Part shown: positions 15,836 to 22,486 of the stretch, in pieces | Layout of the letters: every line of letters begins with the position of its first letter | Position numbering within the stretch: the first letter of the stretch is position 1 | NCBI GenBank assembly: GCA_016935885.1 | Contig: JAFGQA010000127.1 | Span: forward strand, 1 to 31,060 | Direction: 5' to 3' | Origin: Phycisphaerae bacterium | GTDB lineage: Bacteria; Planctomycetota; Phycisphaerae; UBA1845; UTPLA1 | DNA: 31,060 nucleotides | Program-made: the position numbers and the translations under genes | The notes under the pieces: generated by a model | What the model saw: the letters and a program-made list of their open reading frames with translations, nothing else | Database searches by the model: none | What the model was told of the DNA's origin: nothing

Positions 15836-16897
15836 GTGTCTTCAAGTGGGCGAATGAACGTTGTTGTCACTGTGGGTCTGCTGGGGCTCCTGGGCCTGGG
15901 ATGGGCGCTCGCCGGTTGTGGCGACAAGGCAGATGCACCGGCAGCCAAGAATCATGAGGTAGTCGTTTACACCGCGCTCGATCGCCACTTCTCGGAGCCC
16001 ATTCTCAACGACTTCACGGCGAAGACCGGCATCAAGGTACGACCGGTCTATGACACGGAGTCAACCAAGACGGTCGGGCTCGTGAACCGCATCCGCCAAG
16101 AGGCAAAGCGGCCGCGCTGCGACGTCTTCTGGAACAACGAGATCCTGAACACTTTGCGACTGAAGTCCGAAGACCTGCTCCAGCCGTGCGATCCGCCGCA
16201 AGCGAAGCACTATCCGCCTCAATACCGCGATCCCGACAGGTGTTGGTACGGCTTCGCGGCCAGAGCGCGCGTGATCATCGTGAACACGAAGCTGGTCAAG
16301 CCGCATGAGATGCCCACCTCCGTGCGCGACCTGGCGAATCCGAGATGGCGGGACCAAGTGGGCATCGCCAAGCCGCTGTTCGGGACGACGGCTTCACACG
16401 TGGCGTGCTTGTTTGCGAAGCTCGGCGGCGCCGGCGCGAAGGAACTGCTTGCGTCGTTCAAGGCCAACGGCATTCAAGTCGTGGCCGGCAACAAGACGTG
16501 CGCGGAGATGGTAGCCTCCGGGCAACTGGCGTTCGGCCTGACGGATACGGACGACGCAGTCATGGAGTTGGAGGCGGGCAAGCCCGTGCGCATCGTCTTC
16601 CCTGACGCGGCGGAGGGAGGAATGGGTACGCTGCTGCTGCCCAACACGCTGGCCGTTGTGAAGGGCGCCCCGCACGCGGAGGCCGCGGGGAAGTTGATCG
16701 AGTACCTTCTGTCGCCGGAGGTGGAGGCACGGCTGGCGGAGGGGCCCTCGGCGCAGATCCCGCTGCACAGCCAGACGCGCGTGGAATCGCGGGCGTGCAG
16801 ACTTGCCGAGTTGCGACAAATGCGCGTGGACTTTGCGGATGCGGCAAGGCAATTCGCCTCGGCGGCCGATTATATTGAGGGCGAATTTCTGGATTGA
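15836..16897 (+). CDS. Iron-type ABC transporter substrate-binding lipoprotein
   Basis: A 353-residue solute-binding protein of the FbpA/FutA type. From the GTG at 15836 the N-terminus is a lipoprotein signal with lipobox LAGC (Cys28). The GTG is chosen because GAGGAGG lies 5 nt upstream; GTG 15830 and ATG 15854 are alternatives. The fold signatures are VVVYTALDRHFSEPILNDFT near the N-terminus, RPRCDVFWNNEI, WYGFAARARVIIVNT and, near the C-terminus, LIEYLLSPEVEARLAEGPSAQIPL. The tyrosine pair that binds iron in FbpA is not obviously conserved. The upstream gene is the matching permease, 191 bp away across a repeat. The pair would deliver substrate from the periplasm to the permease. Confidence 0.9.
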   Translation: MSSSGRMNVVVTVGLLGLLGLGWALAGCGDKADAPAAKNHEVVVYTALDRHFSEPILNDFTAKTGIKVRPVYDTESTKTVGLVNRIRQEAKRPRCDVFWNNEILNTLRLKSEDLLQPCDPPQAKHYPPQYRDPDRCWYGFAARARVIIVNTKLVKPHEMPTSVRDLANPRWRDQVGIAKPLFGTTASHVACLFAKLGGAGAKELLASFKANGIQVVAGNKTCAEMVASGQLAFGLTDTDDAVMELEAGKPVRIVFPDAAEGGMGTLLLPNTLAVVKGAPHAEAAGKLIEYLLSPEVEARLAEGPSAQIPLHSQTRVESRACRLAELRQMRVDFADAARQFASAADYIEGEFLD

Positions 16898-17327
16898 CAC
16901 TTGCCATTGAAGTGCATTCGGACAAGGTGCCTCGCCCATAGATCAAGGCTTGTGTTCGCCGGCGGGACGCCTGTGCCACAAGGGCTTGAAGGCGCCCTCC
17001 TAAGAGGCGGAAGCCGTGCGGGACAATTGAGCCGAGAATGGCACCGGACAGGGTTCGTTTGGCGTTTACATAATGTTAAGATATTGACGATTGCTGCCTT
17101 TCGGCGAGCTCCGAACGGTGCTCGGTGCTGCCAGGAAGGCAGCGGCCCTGGGATGTACGGGCGCCCGCGGGCAGGAATGATAGGTTTCGCTTTGTTGGAG
17201 GTTGATCATGGCCACGTGCACTTCCTGGACGAGGGGACGGTCTGAGAGCCTGTCTCAGCAGTCTGGCACCGGTGTCTCGCAACTGTTTGGTCACGGGCCG
17301 GAACCCCGCGCCACCAAGGAGCTGGGG
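16898..17327. other. Spacer, nothing firm
   Basis: 430 bases without a supported gene. It has a fragment resembling the GTGCCAC palindromes (about 16957-17010) and an AT-rich stretch (TTTACATAATGTTAAGATATTGACG, split: TTTACATAATG then TTAAGATATTGACG, about 17065-17090) that may hold a promoter for the pseudopilin-like gene. Confidence 0.4.
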
Positions 17328-18191
17328 ATGAGCTCGAAGTCGAAAGGTCGGCGAGACGGGTTCACGCTGATAGAACTGCTTGTGGTCGTTTCCATCATTG
17401 CCCTGTTGATCAGCATCCTGCTTCCCACGCTGGCGAAGTCGCGGAAGCAATCGCTCACGGCGGTGTGTTTGTCACGATGCCGTCAACTGGGCGTGGGTAT
17501 GACATTGTACATGAACCACAGCAACTGCTATCCCGCCCATCAGTGGCGGGTGGGCGACGCGAATGACACGCGGGTCCGGTGGTTCAACGCGATGGCCGAT
17601 GTTCTGGCCGGATTGCAGGTGCAGAGCTGCCCCAGTACGCCGGATTGGGAGGTGGGGCGGAACAACTCCTACGGGTACAACTACAAGTACCTGGGCAGCG
17701 TGCGCGACAACGAGCGAGAGGACAATCCTTACCGTCCGTGGGAGCGATTCCCGGTCACGCACGTGCGCCTGCCGTCTGCCACGATCGCCTTCGCCGATTG
17801 CGACGGCACGGGATGGAAGCTCCCGTGGGCCGCGGAGAAGCCGGTGGGAGACAATAACCCGGAGCGTTTGGGCAACCACGGATACCTCCTGGATCCGACG
17901 TACATTCCACTTTATAGTGAAAGCTCCTACAGTGGCGGCGAGCTCGAGCCATACGCTTGGCACAATTGGCGCACGTATCTCTCCGACCGTCACCTTGGGA
18001 GGTCCGCGGCCATCTTCGCTGACGGGCATGGCGAGTCGGTCGACCCGCGTGTGGCATACAAGGACAACAGCATGTGGAACGGGCTCGGCGTAGACCCGGG
18101 GCAGGACTCCTCACATCCACTGTACACGATGGATCGGCACGTCAGTTACAAGTGGTCTTCGAGCAGTGGACAGGAGTGGCGGTATCCGTAG
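17328..18191 (+). CDS. Type II pseudopilin-like protein (prepilin N-terminal methylation signal)
   Basis: A 287-residue protein with the prepilin leader RRDGFTLIELLVVVSIIALL: cleavage by prepilin peptidase after Gly, N-methylation of Phe, Glu at +5, then a hydrophobic helix. The rest is the C-terminal region seen in the large planctomycete families of xcpT/GspG-like proteins. It has the SYGYNYKYLG motif, a CP-containing segment (VQSCPSTPDW) and a late FADGHGESV motif. The start at 17328 has AAGGAG 6 nt upstream; the frame open further upstream has no such site. No secretion-system genes flank it, which is usual for these expanded families. Its role is unknown. Confidence 0.9.
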   Translation: MSSKSKGRRDGFTLIELLVVVSIIALLISILLPTLAKSRKQSLTAVCLSRCRQLGVGMTLYMNHSNCYPAHQWRVGDANDTRVRWFNAMADVLAGLQVQSCPSTPDWEVGRNNSYGYNYKYLGSVRDNEREDNPYRPWERFPVTHVRLPSATIAFADCDGTGWKLPWAAEKPVGDNNPERLGNHGYLLDPTYIPLYSESSYSGGELEPYAWHNWRTYLSDRHLGRSAAIFADGHGESVDPRVAYKDNSMWNGLGVDPGQDSSHPLYTMDRHVSYKWSSSSGQEWRYP

Positions 18192-18247
18192 GCGGCGAGT
18201 TCGGACTTGACTGTTACCTCTACAGCGCATGGAAACAGATCATCGAG

Positions 18248-18360
18248 AAGAGCCCCCGACCTTGGTCGGGGGGTGGCTGTGCAGCCTGTCTGAGTGTGCC
18301 CCCCGACCAAGGTCGGGGGCTCTTGGGATTTCGACACGACGACCTTGCGCTGTGGGGTTA
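18248..18360 (-). repeat. GAGCCCCCGACC dispersed hairpin repeat touching a stop codon, copy 2
   Basis: On the minus strand it begins with the TAA of the nucleotidyltransferase gene (18358-18360), then CCCCACAGCGCAAGGTCGTC, CCCAAGAGCCCCCGACC, TTGGTCGGGGGGCACACTCA, and GGCTGCACAGCCACC, ending in the mirror arm CCCCCGACCAAGGTCGGGGG and GCTCTTC. Two nested stems are possible. It aligns along its length with 5488-5630 apart from the middle. Confidence 0.8.
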
Positions 18361-19530
18361 CGTGTTCTGCGGCGTGGCGGGCAATAGCGGTCGCGTCAAG
18401 CCGCGAGCAGTTCGGACTGCGTGCGCCACGAGGAGCCATCCCGGATGTCGCCAACGGTAAAGCTGTCCCATGTGCGACGTGCCGGGCAGCAACACGGCCC
18501 CAAGATATCCGAGCCGAAACCTTAAGCCGGGCGTGCAGAGGAAGTTGGTGAGGACGTCGGCGACCGGGCGTTTCTCTCCATACGGCGCTTGTCGAAGCGC
18601 GAGCCTATCGAGTAGGCCGGCGCGACACGTCACGGCTTCCAGAGCCCGCGCCACCATAGGATTGGCAGCGCCGAAGGTCAGTGAGACGGCTTGGAGGGCG
18701 CGCCGCACGGGAAGATCGAGCTTGCAGCGCCGGCACTGCTCCGCCACGCGGTTCCAGTCCATGTGTGGGCCGAAGCGATCGAGCCAACACTTGACGTCGT
18801 AGAGCCATCGCAGTTCGCGCAGGCCGTGGCAGGCCGCGTGAACGGCTAGGTGGACCAGCATGTCCTCCGCACCGGGAATCGCCACGCGGAGATTCCCAAG
18901 CTGAACCGTTCGCGGGCTACCCCAGAGCGCGTCGTCGGGCACGGTCCGGGAGTAACGCAGCGGCCGGAAGGGCCTGACGTGCAGGTCGGTCTTGACCGGC
19001 GGCTGGTGCGGCGTGAAGTACTCCCGCTCGTAATGGTAACGCGGATAGAAATCGTGCCGGACGAGATCCGCGCCTGGAGTGCAACCCACATCTGCCATCA
19101 GGCGATCGACACGCATGGCGTCGTGCGGGTGGATCATGATATCGACGTCTACCATCGGGCGCATACCTGGATCGCGGTAAAGGACCGCGTTGAGGGCGGC
19201 TCCCTTCAGCACCAGAAAGGGCACGCCTTCGGACTGGAGCCGAGCGAGGACCGGCTCGACGCGTGCCAGGCGATAGGCATTGGCGGCACGGACGTGTTCG
19301 CGATAGGCGTCGAGTTGCGAGGCGGCCGAGTTGGGCAGGTCGATCCGGTGGCAGCGAAGGTGGTGAATGAGGATGCCGCCGATGCGGGACTGCCACGCGT
19401 GCGCCGCCACGTATTCCCAAAGGCCGTCACGCTCGATGTCTTCGACGGCTCCGCAAGGTCGCTCGATCAGCAGACGGGCGATGAGCGTGTTGAGGTGTTC
19501 TGAGTCGCAGCGGCTTGGCCGGTGGTGCAT
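18358..19530 (-). CDS. Nucleotidyltransferase family protein (PF14907 type)
   Basis: A 390-residue cytoplasmic protein from ATG 19530. The central motif FLVLKGAALNAVLYRDPGMR followed by MVDVDIMIHP is the hallmark of this nucleotidyltransferase-like family, with D-x-D metal ligands (DVDIMI). A further His-rich region (HLAVHAACHGLRELRWLYDV) is also typical. The longer frame to 19587 would overlap the upstream kinase-like gene by 53 bp. ATG 19530 leaves a gap of exactly 4 nt, the same gap as between the PqqD and kinase genes, so I chose it. This family often sits with HprK-like and PqqD-like genes and in polysaccharide or peptide-modification loci. Its substrate is unknown. Confidence 0.85.
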   Translation of the reverse strand: MHHRPSRCDSEHLNTLIARLLIERPCGAVEDIERDGLWEYVAAHAWQSRIGGILIHHLRCHRIDLPNSAASQLDAYREHVRAANAYRLARVEPVLARLQSEGVPFLVLKGAALNAVLYRDPGMRPMVDVDIMIHPHDAMRVDRLMADVGCTPGADLVRHDFYPRYHYEREYFTPHQPPVKTDLHVRPFRPLRYSRTVPDDALWGSPRTVQLGNLRVAIPGAEDMLVHLAVHAACHGLRELRWLYDVKCWLDRFGPHMDWNRVAEQCRRCKLDLPVRRALQAVSLTFGAANPMVARALEAVTCRAGLLDRLALRQAPYGEKRPVADVLTNFLCTPGLRFRLGYLGAVLLPGTSHMGQLYRWRHPGWLLVAHAVRTARGLTRPLLPATPQNT

Positions 19531-19534
19531 ATCA

Positions 19535-20497
19535 TCATTCTCGGCGCATCGCGCGGGATAGTCGGATTCCCTTGAAGCAATCTTCAATGAGCCGGCAGGA
19601 GCGTGTCAGGTCGCCCGTGCGCAGTTGGTAGCACCGCGCATTCCGAACGACCTCGACGAGCAGTTCGATCGCACGGCTACGAAACTTGAGGAAGTTGAAG
19701 GAGCAGTGGGCCAGTTCGAAGACCGCCTGGGCACGGGACATCGGCTCGATCGTCGGCGGCTGGCCCTGCCCGTACTGCGGAAACACGATCATGCGGACTG
19801 GACACGCTCGGGCCACCGCGTCAGGTCGAACGCGCATGGGATCAAGGCACCATACATGACCCTTCTTCAGCCTCTCATACGGCCTGCCGAGATCGATCGG
19901 CAAGCCGAATCGCCTGAGGACGTCCCTCGAACCCGATTTGATGCTGAGCGCCTTGGGATACGGTACGAGCAGACGGGTTTGGGGATCGATGAGGGCAAAC
20001 TCGTCCGTGGCGTAGGACCAGCCACGGGCAAGCAGCGCGGCGGCCAGCGTTGACTTGCCCATTCCCGGCCGGCCGGCACACACCAGACCCGTGCCGTCGA
20101 GCGACAGGGCCGAGGCGTGAATCTGGAGATAATCGGGCAGGTGCCGAACGATGAGCAGATTGATCGTGCCCTCGATGAGGGGCAGGATCCGACACCGACG
20201 ACGCGTCGTGAATTCCTCCTCGCCATTGGAGAGAACATGGTAGTAACGACGCCCGGTCCGCCAGGAACGTCCGGCGATGACGTCGACCCGGAACTCCTCG
20301 GGAAGGGCGGAATCGACTTCATAGGCGCGGTAAAGTTCGTGGTAGCTCTCTTCGACGCCGGGGACGTTGGAGCGAACCGTCACCGACACGGGACCGATGC
20401 GGTAGTGACGCCGTTGCACGGCTCGCGGCTCGACTCGCGCGGCCGAGGAGGCCCTATCGCGTATACTCATCGTGGCAGGCAGCGTCAGTTGCGACAT
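19535..20497 (-). CDS. HprK-related kinase (HPr kinase/phosphorylase C-terminal-like)
   Basis: A 320-residue protein. An N-terminal region (about 1-115) without clear motif is followed by a P-loop kinase domain like that of HPr serine kinase: LQIHASALSLDGTGLVCAGR, Walker A GRPGMGKST (about 142-150) and SYATDEFALID (about 161-171, acidic residues for Mg/nucleotide). There is no HPr gene nearby and the classic HprK N-terminal domain is missing, so the target is probably not HPr. It starts 4 nt after the PqqD stop and ends 4 nt before the nucleotidyltransferase. I recall family models for HprK-related kinases that co-occur with PqqD-like proteins; this set fits that pattern. Biochemical function is unknown. 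Confidence 0.82.
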   Translation of the reverse strand: MSQLTLPATMSIRDRASSAARVEPRAVQRRHYRIGPVSVTVRSNVPGVEESYHELYRAYEVDSALPEEFRVDVIAGRSWRTGRRYYHVLSNGEEEFTTRRRCRILPLIEGTINLLIVRHLPDYLQIHASALSLDGTGLVCAGRPGMGKSTLAAALLARGWSYATDEFALIDPQTRLLVPYPKALSIKSGSRDVLRRFGLPIDLGRPYERLKKGHVWCLDPMRVRPDAVARACPVRMIVFPQYGQGQPPTIEPMSRAQAVFELAHCSFNFLKFRSRAIELLVEVVRNARCYQLRTGDLTRSCRLIEDCFKGIRLSRAMRRE

Positions 20498-20501
20498 GGG
20501 C

Positions 20502-20819
20502 TCACCGGCCGGCGTAGTCGAGTAGTCCGTTGTTGGACAGATCCATCAGTGTGTTTCGGACGTCGGCGACCATGTTACAGCGTGTGTGAGCGCCTCCATC
20601 GGTTTGCTCGAAGGCGTCGGTCAGGTCTTCAACGATGTCTTCGACGGCGCGGCGGCCATCACACCGCTCCCAAATGAAGAGCGCAGTGGCGTTCAGGTAA
20701 TGGACACCATCGTGCGCGGGGTCGTAGAGCACCGCCTCGTCGTCGACCCGATACAAGCGGACCCCGGCGCGTCTTGCGGGGGCATCGTGCGTTGCCTGGA
20801 CCATGTACTCAGCCGACAT
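20502..20819 (-). CDS. PqqD family peptide chaperone
   Basis: A 105-residue protein with the PqqD fold signature. An N-terminal winged region (RLYRVDDEAVLYDPAHDGVH) leads to LNATALFIWERCDGRRAVED, then an acidic DLTDAFE helix and the final DVRNTLMDLSNNGLL. PqqD domains (RiPP recognition elements) bind leader peptides of ribosomally made peptides and present them to modifying enzymes. Here it lies 94 bp downstream of a small RR-motif peptide gene and 4 nt upstream of the HprK-like kinase, suggesting that it links the two. No radical SAM enzyme is present, so this is not PQQ synthesis. Confidence 0.88.
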   Translation of the reverse strand: MSAEYMVQATHDAPARRAGVRLYRVDDEAVLYDPAHDGVHYLNATALFIWERCDGRRAVEDIVEDLTDAFEQTDGGAHTRCNMVADVRNTLMDLSNNGLLDYAGR

Positions 20820-20838
20820 CTCTCAACGACCAGCGACA

Positions 20839-20894
20839 TCAGTTGTCGGCGCCTTGGCAGATGACTGAATGCAGACAACTGACGATTGACAACG
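20839..20894. repeat. Inverted repeat with 7-nt-period units
   Basis: TCAGTTGTC (20839-20847) pairs perfectly with GACAACTGA (20874-20882) across a 26-nt loop. The right arm runs into the heptamer-like series GCAGACA, ACTGACG, ATTGACA. It sits between the small RR-motif peptide gene and the PqqD gene. Confidence 0.55.
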
Positions 20895-20912
20895 TCCTCG
20901 TGAACTCCCCGC

Positions 20913-21176
20913 CTAAAGACCGCTGACCTGGGTCCCGCCGGACGCTGCCATCGCCTGCTTGGGTCTGAACAGCAGCGCCACCGGCGCTACATAGGCGAGC
21001 TTCCGAGCGCACTGGCCCAGGAAGAACCGTCTTGACGCTGTGGACGCATTGCCGTCGGCGTCCGCGGCAGGTTCGTGCGGCGGTCTACGTTGGGCATCGT
21101 CCGATAATAGTAAGCTGTGGTCGGTGTCGTCTCGTCGGTGGTCAAGATACGGGTTGGTCCCTTCGGTGCTCACCAC
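20913..21176 (-). CDS. Small RR-motif (Tat-like) peptide, candidate substrate of the PqqD/kinase set
   Basis: An 87-residue protein that I cannot assign to a named family. The first 47 residues are hydrophilic and Asp/His/Arg-rich. Then come SRRFFLG (48-54), a short hydrophobic stretch AYVAPVALLF (61-70), RPKQAMA (71-77) and ASGGTQVSGL to the end. This looks like a twin-arginine signal with an AxA-type cleavage site. If cleaved after AMA, only ten residues would be released, so the protein is more likely a substrate peptide or a tag than a pre-enzyme. The start is GTG 21176 (GAGGGA about 10 nt upstream); no ATG is available. Its place directly before PqqD is typical of RiPP-like precursors. 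No experimental support is known to me. Confidence 0.6.
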   Translation of the reverse strand: MVSTEGTNPYLDHRRDDTDHSLLLSDDAQRRPPHEPAADADGNASTASRRFFLGQCARKLAYVAPVALLFRPKQAMAASGGTQVSGL

Positions 21177-21390
21177 GCTCGCACAGTCCCTCGACCAAGG
21201 TTATCGGCCATCGGCGGGCACCGATGGAGTAAAAAGCCGCGCGGCGTCCCACTCAGCAACTACGAACGTAGCTCGCATCTCGTGAAGCGTGATGCGTGTT
21301 GCGCACGTCGCTCTTCGAGGCGTATCTCGTGCTTCGGGTGGTTTCGCAGTCTTGGGATGGGCTCTGAGACGAGAAGACTCCGGCGTGGTT
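21177..21390. other. Spacer between methyltransferase and small peptide genes
   Basis: It contains short imperfect repeats of CTCGTGAAGCG / CGTATCTCGTGCTTCG type (21276-21345), related to those at 23546-23593. No promoter or terminator is clear. Confidence 0.35.
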
Positions 21391-22110
21391 TCAGATCGTT
21401 CCGAGCGGTTTCCGCCATACGCCAAGCACCGACTTCCCGACCCGGTAGCCGAGGGCCGGATCGACGATTCGCGAAAGCCGAACCATGAACCGGTCCCAGA
21501 CGGCGATCTGCGATCGCGTCGGCATCGTGCTTTTCAGCAGTAGCCGGTTGCACAGCGAGGCCAGCAGGCCGACCGAATCGAGGTAGGTGAGCCGGTGGAG
21601 ATCGAGCCCGGGTGGGGTCAGGGCGGCGAGCGTCTCCTTGTTGTACCGCCGGAAGTGCCCGACAGCCTTGTCGAAGGGCGCATACAGCCACTGGTGGGCC
21701 GGGGCGAGAACGACGACGTGCCCGCCCAGCTTGAGCCTGTGGCCGGCCCGCGCCAGTTCGGCCGCGTCGTCCTCGATGTGTTCCAAGACATCCGCGTAGA
21801 GTATGGTGTCGAATGAACAGGCGCACTCGACATCCGCCAGCGTGCCCCCGATCATCCGGCAGCACGCGGGAAGCTCTCCGGCGTCGATGGATCGCGCCAA
21901 CCGCTCCGCCAGCCCGGCATCCGGCTCGAGGCACACCCAGCGTTTCTGCCTGCCGTCGCAAAGCAGCCTTGTCGTGCCTCCGATCCCGGCGCCGACTTCC
22001 AGAACCTCGTCTCCGATGTACTGCGCCAGCCGCGAACGAACGTAGTGCTTCCAATGTGTCGCCGCCGCGAACAGCTCCAACTCCCCGCCGATGTAGGTGT
22101 AGTCACTCAT
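21391..22110 (-). CDS. Class I SAM-dependent methyltransferase
   Basis: A 239-residue soluble methyltransferase. Motif I is VLEVGAGIGGTTRLL (about 36-50), the acidic end of beta-2 is CLEPDAGLAERL, and post-motif elements are DTILYADVLEHIEDD (about 100-115) and LKLGGHVVVLAPAHQWLYAP. The latter is typical of small-molecule or polyisoprenoid-type UbiE/Coq5-like methyltransferases paired with glycosyltransferases. A His-rich FDKAVGHFRRYNKETL segment follows and occurs in methyltransferases next to GT2 genes. No Shine-Dalgarno sequence is seen before ATG 22110. It lies between the GT2 gene and the peptide/PqqD set, on the same strand. Confidence 0.9.
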   Translation of the reverse strand: MSDYTYIGGELELFAAATHWKHYVRSRLAQYIGDEVLEVGAGIGGTTRLLCDGRQKRWVCLEPDAGLAERLARSIDAGELPACCRMIGGTLADVECACSFDTILYADVLEHIEDDAAELARAGHRLKLGGHVVVLAPAHQWLYAPFDKAVGHFRRYNKETLAALTPPGLDLHRLTYLDSVGLLASLCNRLLLKSTMPTRSQIAVWDRFMVRLSRIVDPALGYRVGKSVLGVWRKPLGTI

Positions 22111-22140
22111 ACGTAGGTATCATCGCTTGTGCGTCGGAAG

Positions 22141-22202
22141 CTGGCAGTTATCCAGTCATCTGTCAAGGAGCCGGCAACTGATAACTGACGACTGACAACT
22201 GA
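22141..22202. repeat. Inverted arrays of 7-nt repeats
   Basis: Right arm: CAACTGA, TAACTGA, CGACTGA, CAACTGA (22175-22202), four perfect 7-nt steps. Left arm (22144-22166): CAGTTATCCAGTCATCTGTC, the approximate reverse complement. Together they can fold into a hairpin downstream of the glycosyltransferase gene. Confidence 0.7.
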
Positions 22203-22207
22203 TATCA

Positions 22208-22486
22208 CTAGTCCGTCTCGAAGACCGTCTCGACACGCTCTGCCGAGAATCCTTTCTCGGCACAGGCTTCAGGACCGAGAAGGGATTCTCGGTCCAGCAA
22301 GAAGGGATTCTCGGCCCAGCAATCGTCCAGCAATCGTAGTCGCGTTTCCCGTGAAACGCGGTACTAGTCCGTCTCGAAGACCGTCTCGACACGCTCTGCC
22401 GAGAATCCTTTCTCGGCACGGGCTTCAGGACCGAGAAGGGATTCTCGGTCCAGCAATCGTAGTCGCGTTTCCCGTGAAACGCGGTA
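22208..22486 (-). repeat. Tandem duplication of the glycosyltransferase 3' end with hairpin insertions
   Basis: Two units (22208-22363, 156 bp; 22364-22486, 123 bp) follow the gene end. On the minus strand each unit has CGCGTTTCACGGGAAACGCG, GACTACGATTGC, the palindromes GGACCGAGAATCCCTTCTCG (+GTCC) and GCCGAGAAAGGATTCTCGGC, and then GTCGAGACGGTCTTCGAGAC GGACTAGT, which repeats the last codons and stop of the gene (VETVFxTD*). GACTACGAT also matches the gene's RDYD codons. The left unit carries an extra 33 bp with another GAGAATCCCTTCT piece. This region is non-coding in the gene's frame. Confidence 0.85.

Noticed and set aside
17100..17180. SRP RNA-like GGAAGGCAGC stretch
   Set aside because: It lacks the conserved 4.5S core (GGTCAGG...GGAAGCAGCC) and cannot be folded by eye into the expected hairpin.
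19531..19587. Longer nucleotidyltransferase start overlapping the kinase gene by 53 bp
   Set aside because: The extra residues are not typical of the family, and the internal ATG gives the same 4-nt spacing as the preceding gene junction.
22208..22486. CRISPR array
   Set aside because: Only two to three units of unequal length, made of palindromes and gene-derived sequence, with no unique spacers of uniform size and no cas genes.
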